A DNA stretch of 64,000 bases, taken from assembly GCF_023518235.1 (NCBI RefSeq), contig NZ_CP090423.1:2232001-2296000 (forward strand), read 5' to 3'. Shown one piece after another: positions 63,992 through 64,000 of this stretch (positions are counted from its first letter, which is position 1; each line of letters starts with the position of its first letter). The translations under genes and the position numbers were made by a program. The notes under the pieces are model-generated. The model saw only the letters and a program-made list of their open reading frames with translations, made no database searches and had not been told where the DNA came from. The stretch comes from Stenotrophomonas maltophilia. Lineage in GTDB: Bacteria; Pseudomonadota; Gammaproteobacteria; Xanthomonadales; Xanthomonadaceae.

Positions 63992-64000
63992 ATGAAGACT
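63992..64000 (+). CDS. rpoN: Start of probable rpoN (first three codons)
   Basis: Only ATGAAGACT (Met-Lys-Thr) is in the window, 40 bp after lptB. In gammaproteobacteria rpoN follows lptB, and its product often starts Met-Lys-x. This is inference from gene order; the sequence itself is too short to prove it. Confidence 0.4.

Overview
The window looks like a chromosomal segment of a Stenotrophomonas species, most likely of the S. maltophilia group, and at least Xanthomonadaceae. Four things point there: very high GC with strong third-position bias; many intergenic GTAG-headed palindromes (GTAG followed by a hairpin such as TGCCGGCCGCTGGCCGGCA); a fused aspartate kinase/diaminopimelate decarboxylase gene; and a murD2-murL pair, the Xanthomonas-type route to D-glutamate in peptidoglycan. 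I see no tRNA, rRNA, CRISPR array, insertion sequence or prophage. Species assignment is inference.

Layout. (1) 1-8.6 kb: alpha-glucan use. A partial six-hairpin glycosidase, a GH97 alpha-glucosidase, a large TonB-dependent receptor and a GH13 alpha-glucosidase share an identical 15-bp operator-like site in three intergenic regions. Two small genes of unknown function (5890-6858) interrupt the cluster. (2) 8.8-24 kb: ispB, a dienelactone hydrolase, a SUKH-family protein, the lysC/lysA fusion with murL and murD2 (peptidoglycan precursors), two PhzF-like genes in tandem, an OsmC protein, an HU-like protein with a Lys/Ala tail, several small envelope proteins, a PfpI-like protein and a SET-domain protein. 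(3) 24.1-30.4 kb: an Rrf2 regulator, sufBCDS, a GNAT gene and a Rieske ferredoxin gene, probably one iron-sulfur operon. (4) 30.5-42.9 kb: an iron island with three Fur-box-like sites. It holds a Fiu/PiuA-type receptor with a PiuC hydroxylase, then a second receptor followed by PepSY, DUF2271, DUF4198, ApbE and a membrane-anchored CysJ-like flavoprotein. I read the second set as a transmembrane electron chain that reduces imported ferric iron through a flavinylated periplasmic protein. (5) 43-50 kb: HutD, two L,D-transpeptidases, a ComEA-like protein, an M20 peptidase and the amgK-murU cell-wall recycling pair. (6) 50-58.5 kb: two related 104-bp hairpin elements, hda-perM-DUF2066 on one strand and purM-(three membrane genes)-purN on the other, then two DUF3108 genes. 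(7) 58.5-64 kb: bolA-murA-EF-hand gene on the minus strand and kdsD-kdsC-lptC-lptA-lptB on the plus strand, with what is probably the first codons of rpoN at the end.

Functionally the window is rich in cell-envelope work: precursor synthesis (lysC/lysA, murL, murD2, murA), recycling (amgK, murU), cross-linking (two L,D-transpeptidases) and lipopolysaccharide assembly (kdsCD, lptABC). Iron acquisition and Fe-S assembly are also prominent. The most interesting items are the flavin-based ferric reductase cluster, the paired 104-bp hairpins whose arms show compensatory changes, the shared glucan operator, and several dispersed palindromic repeat families.
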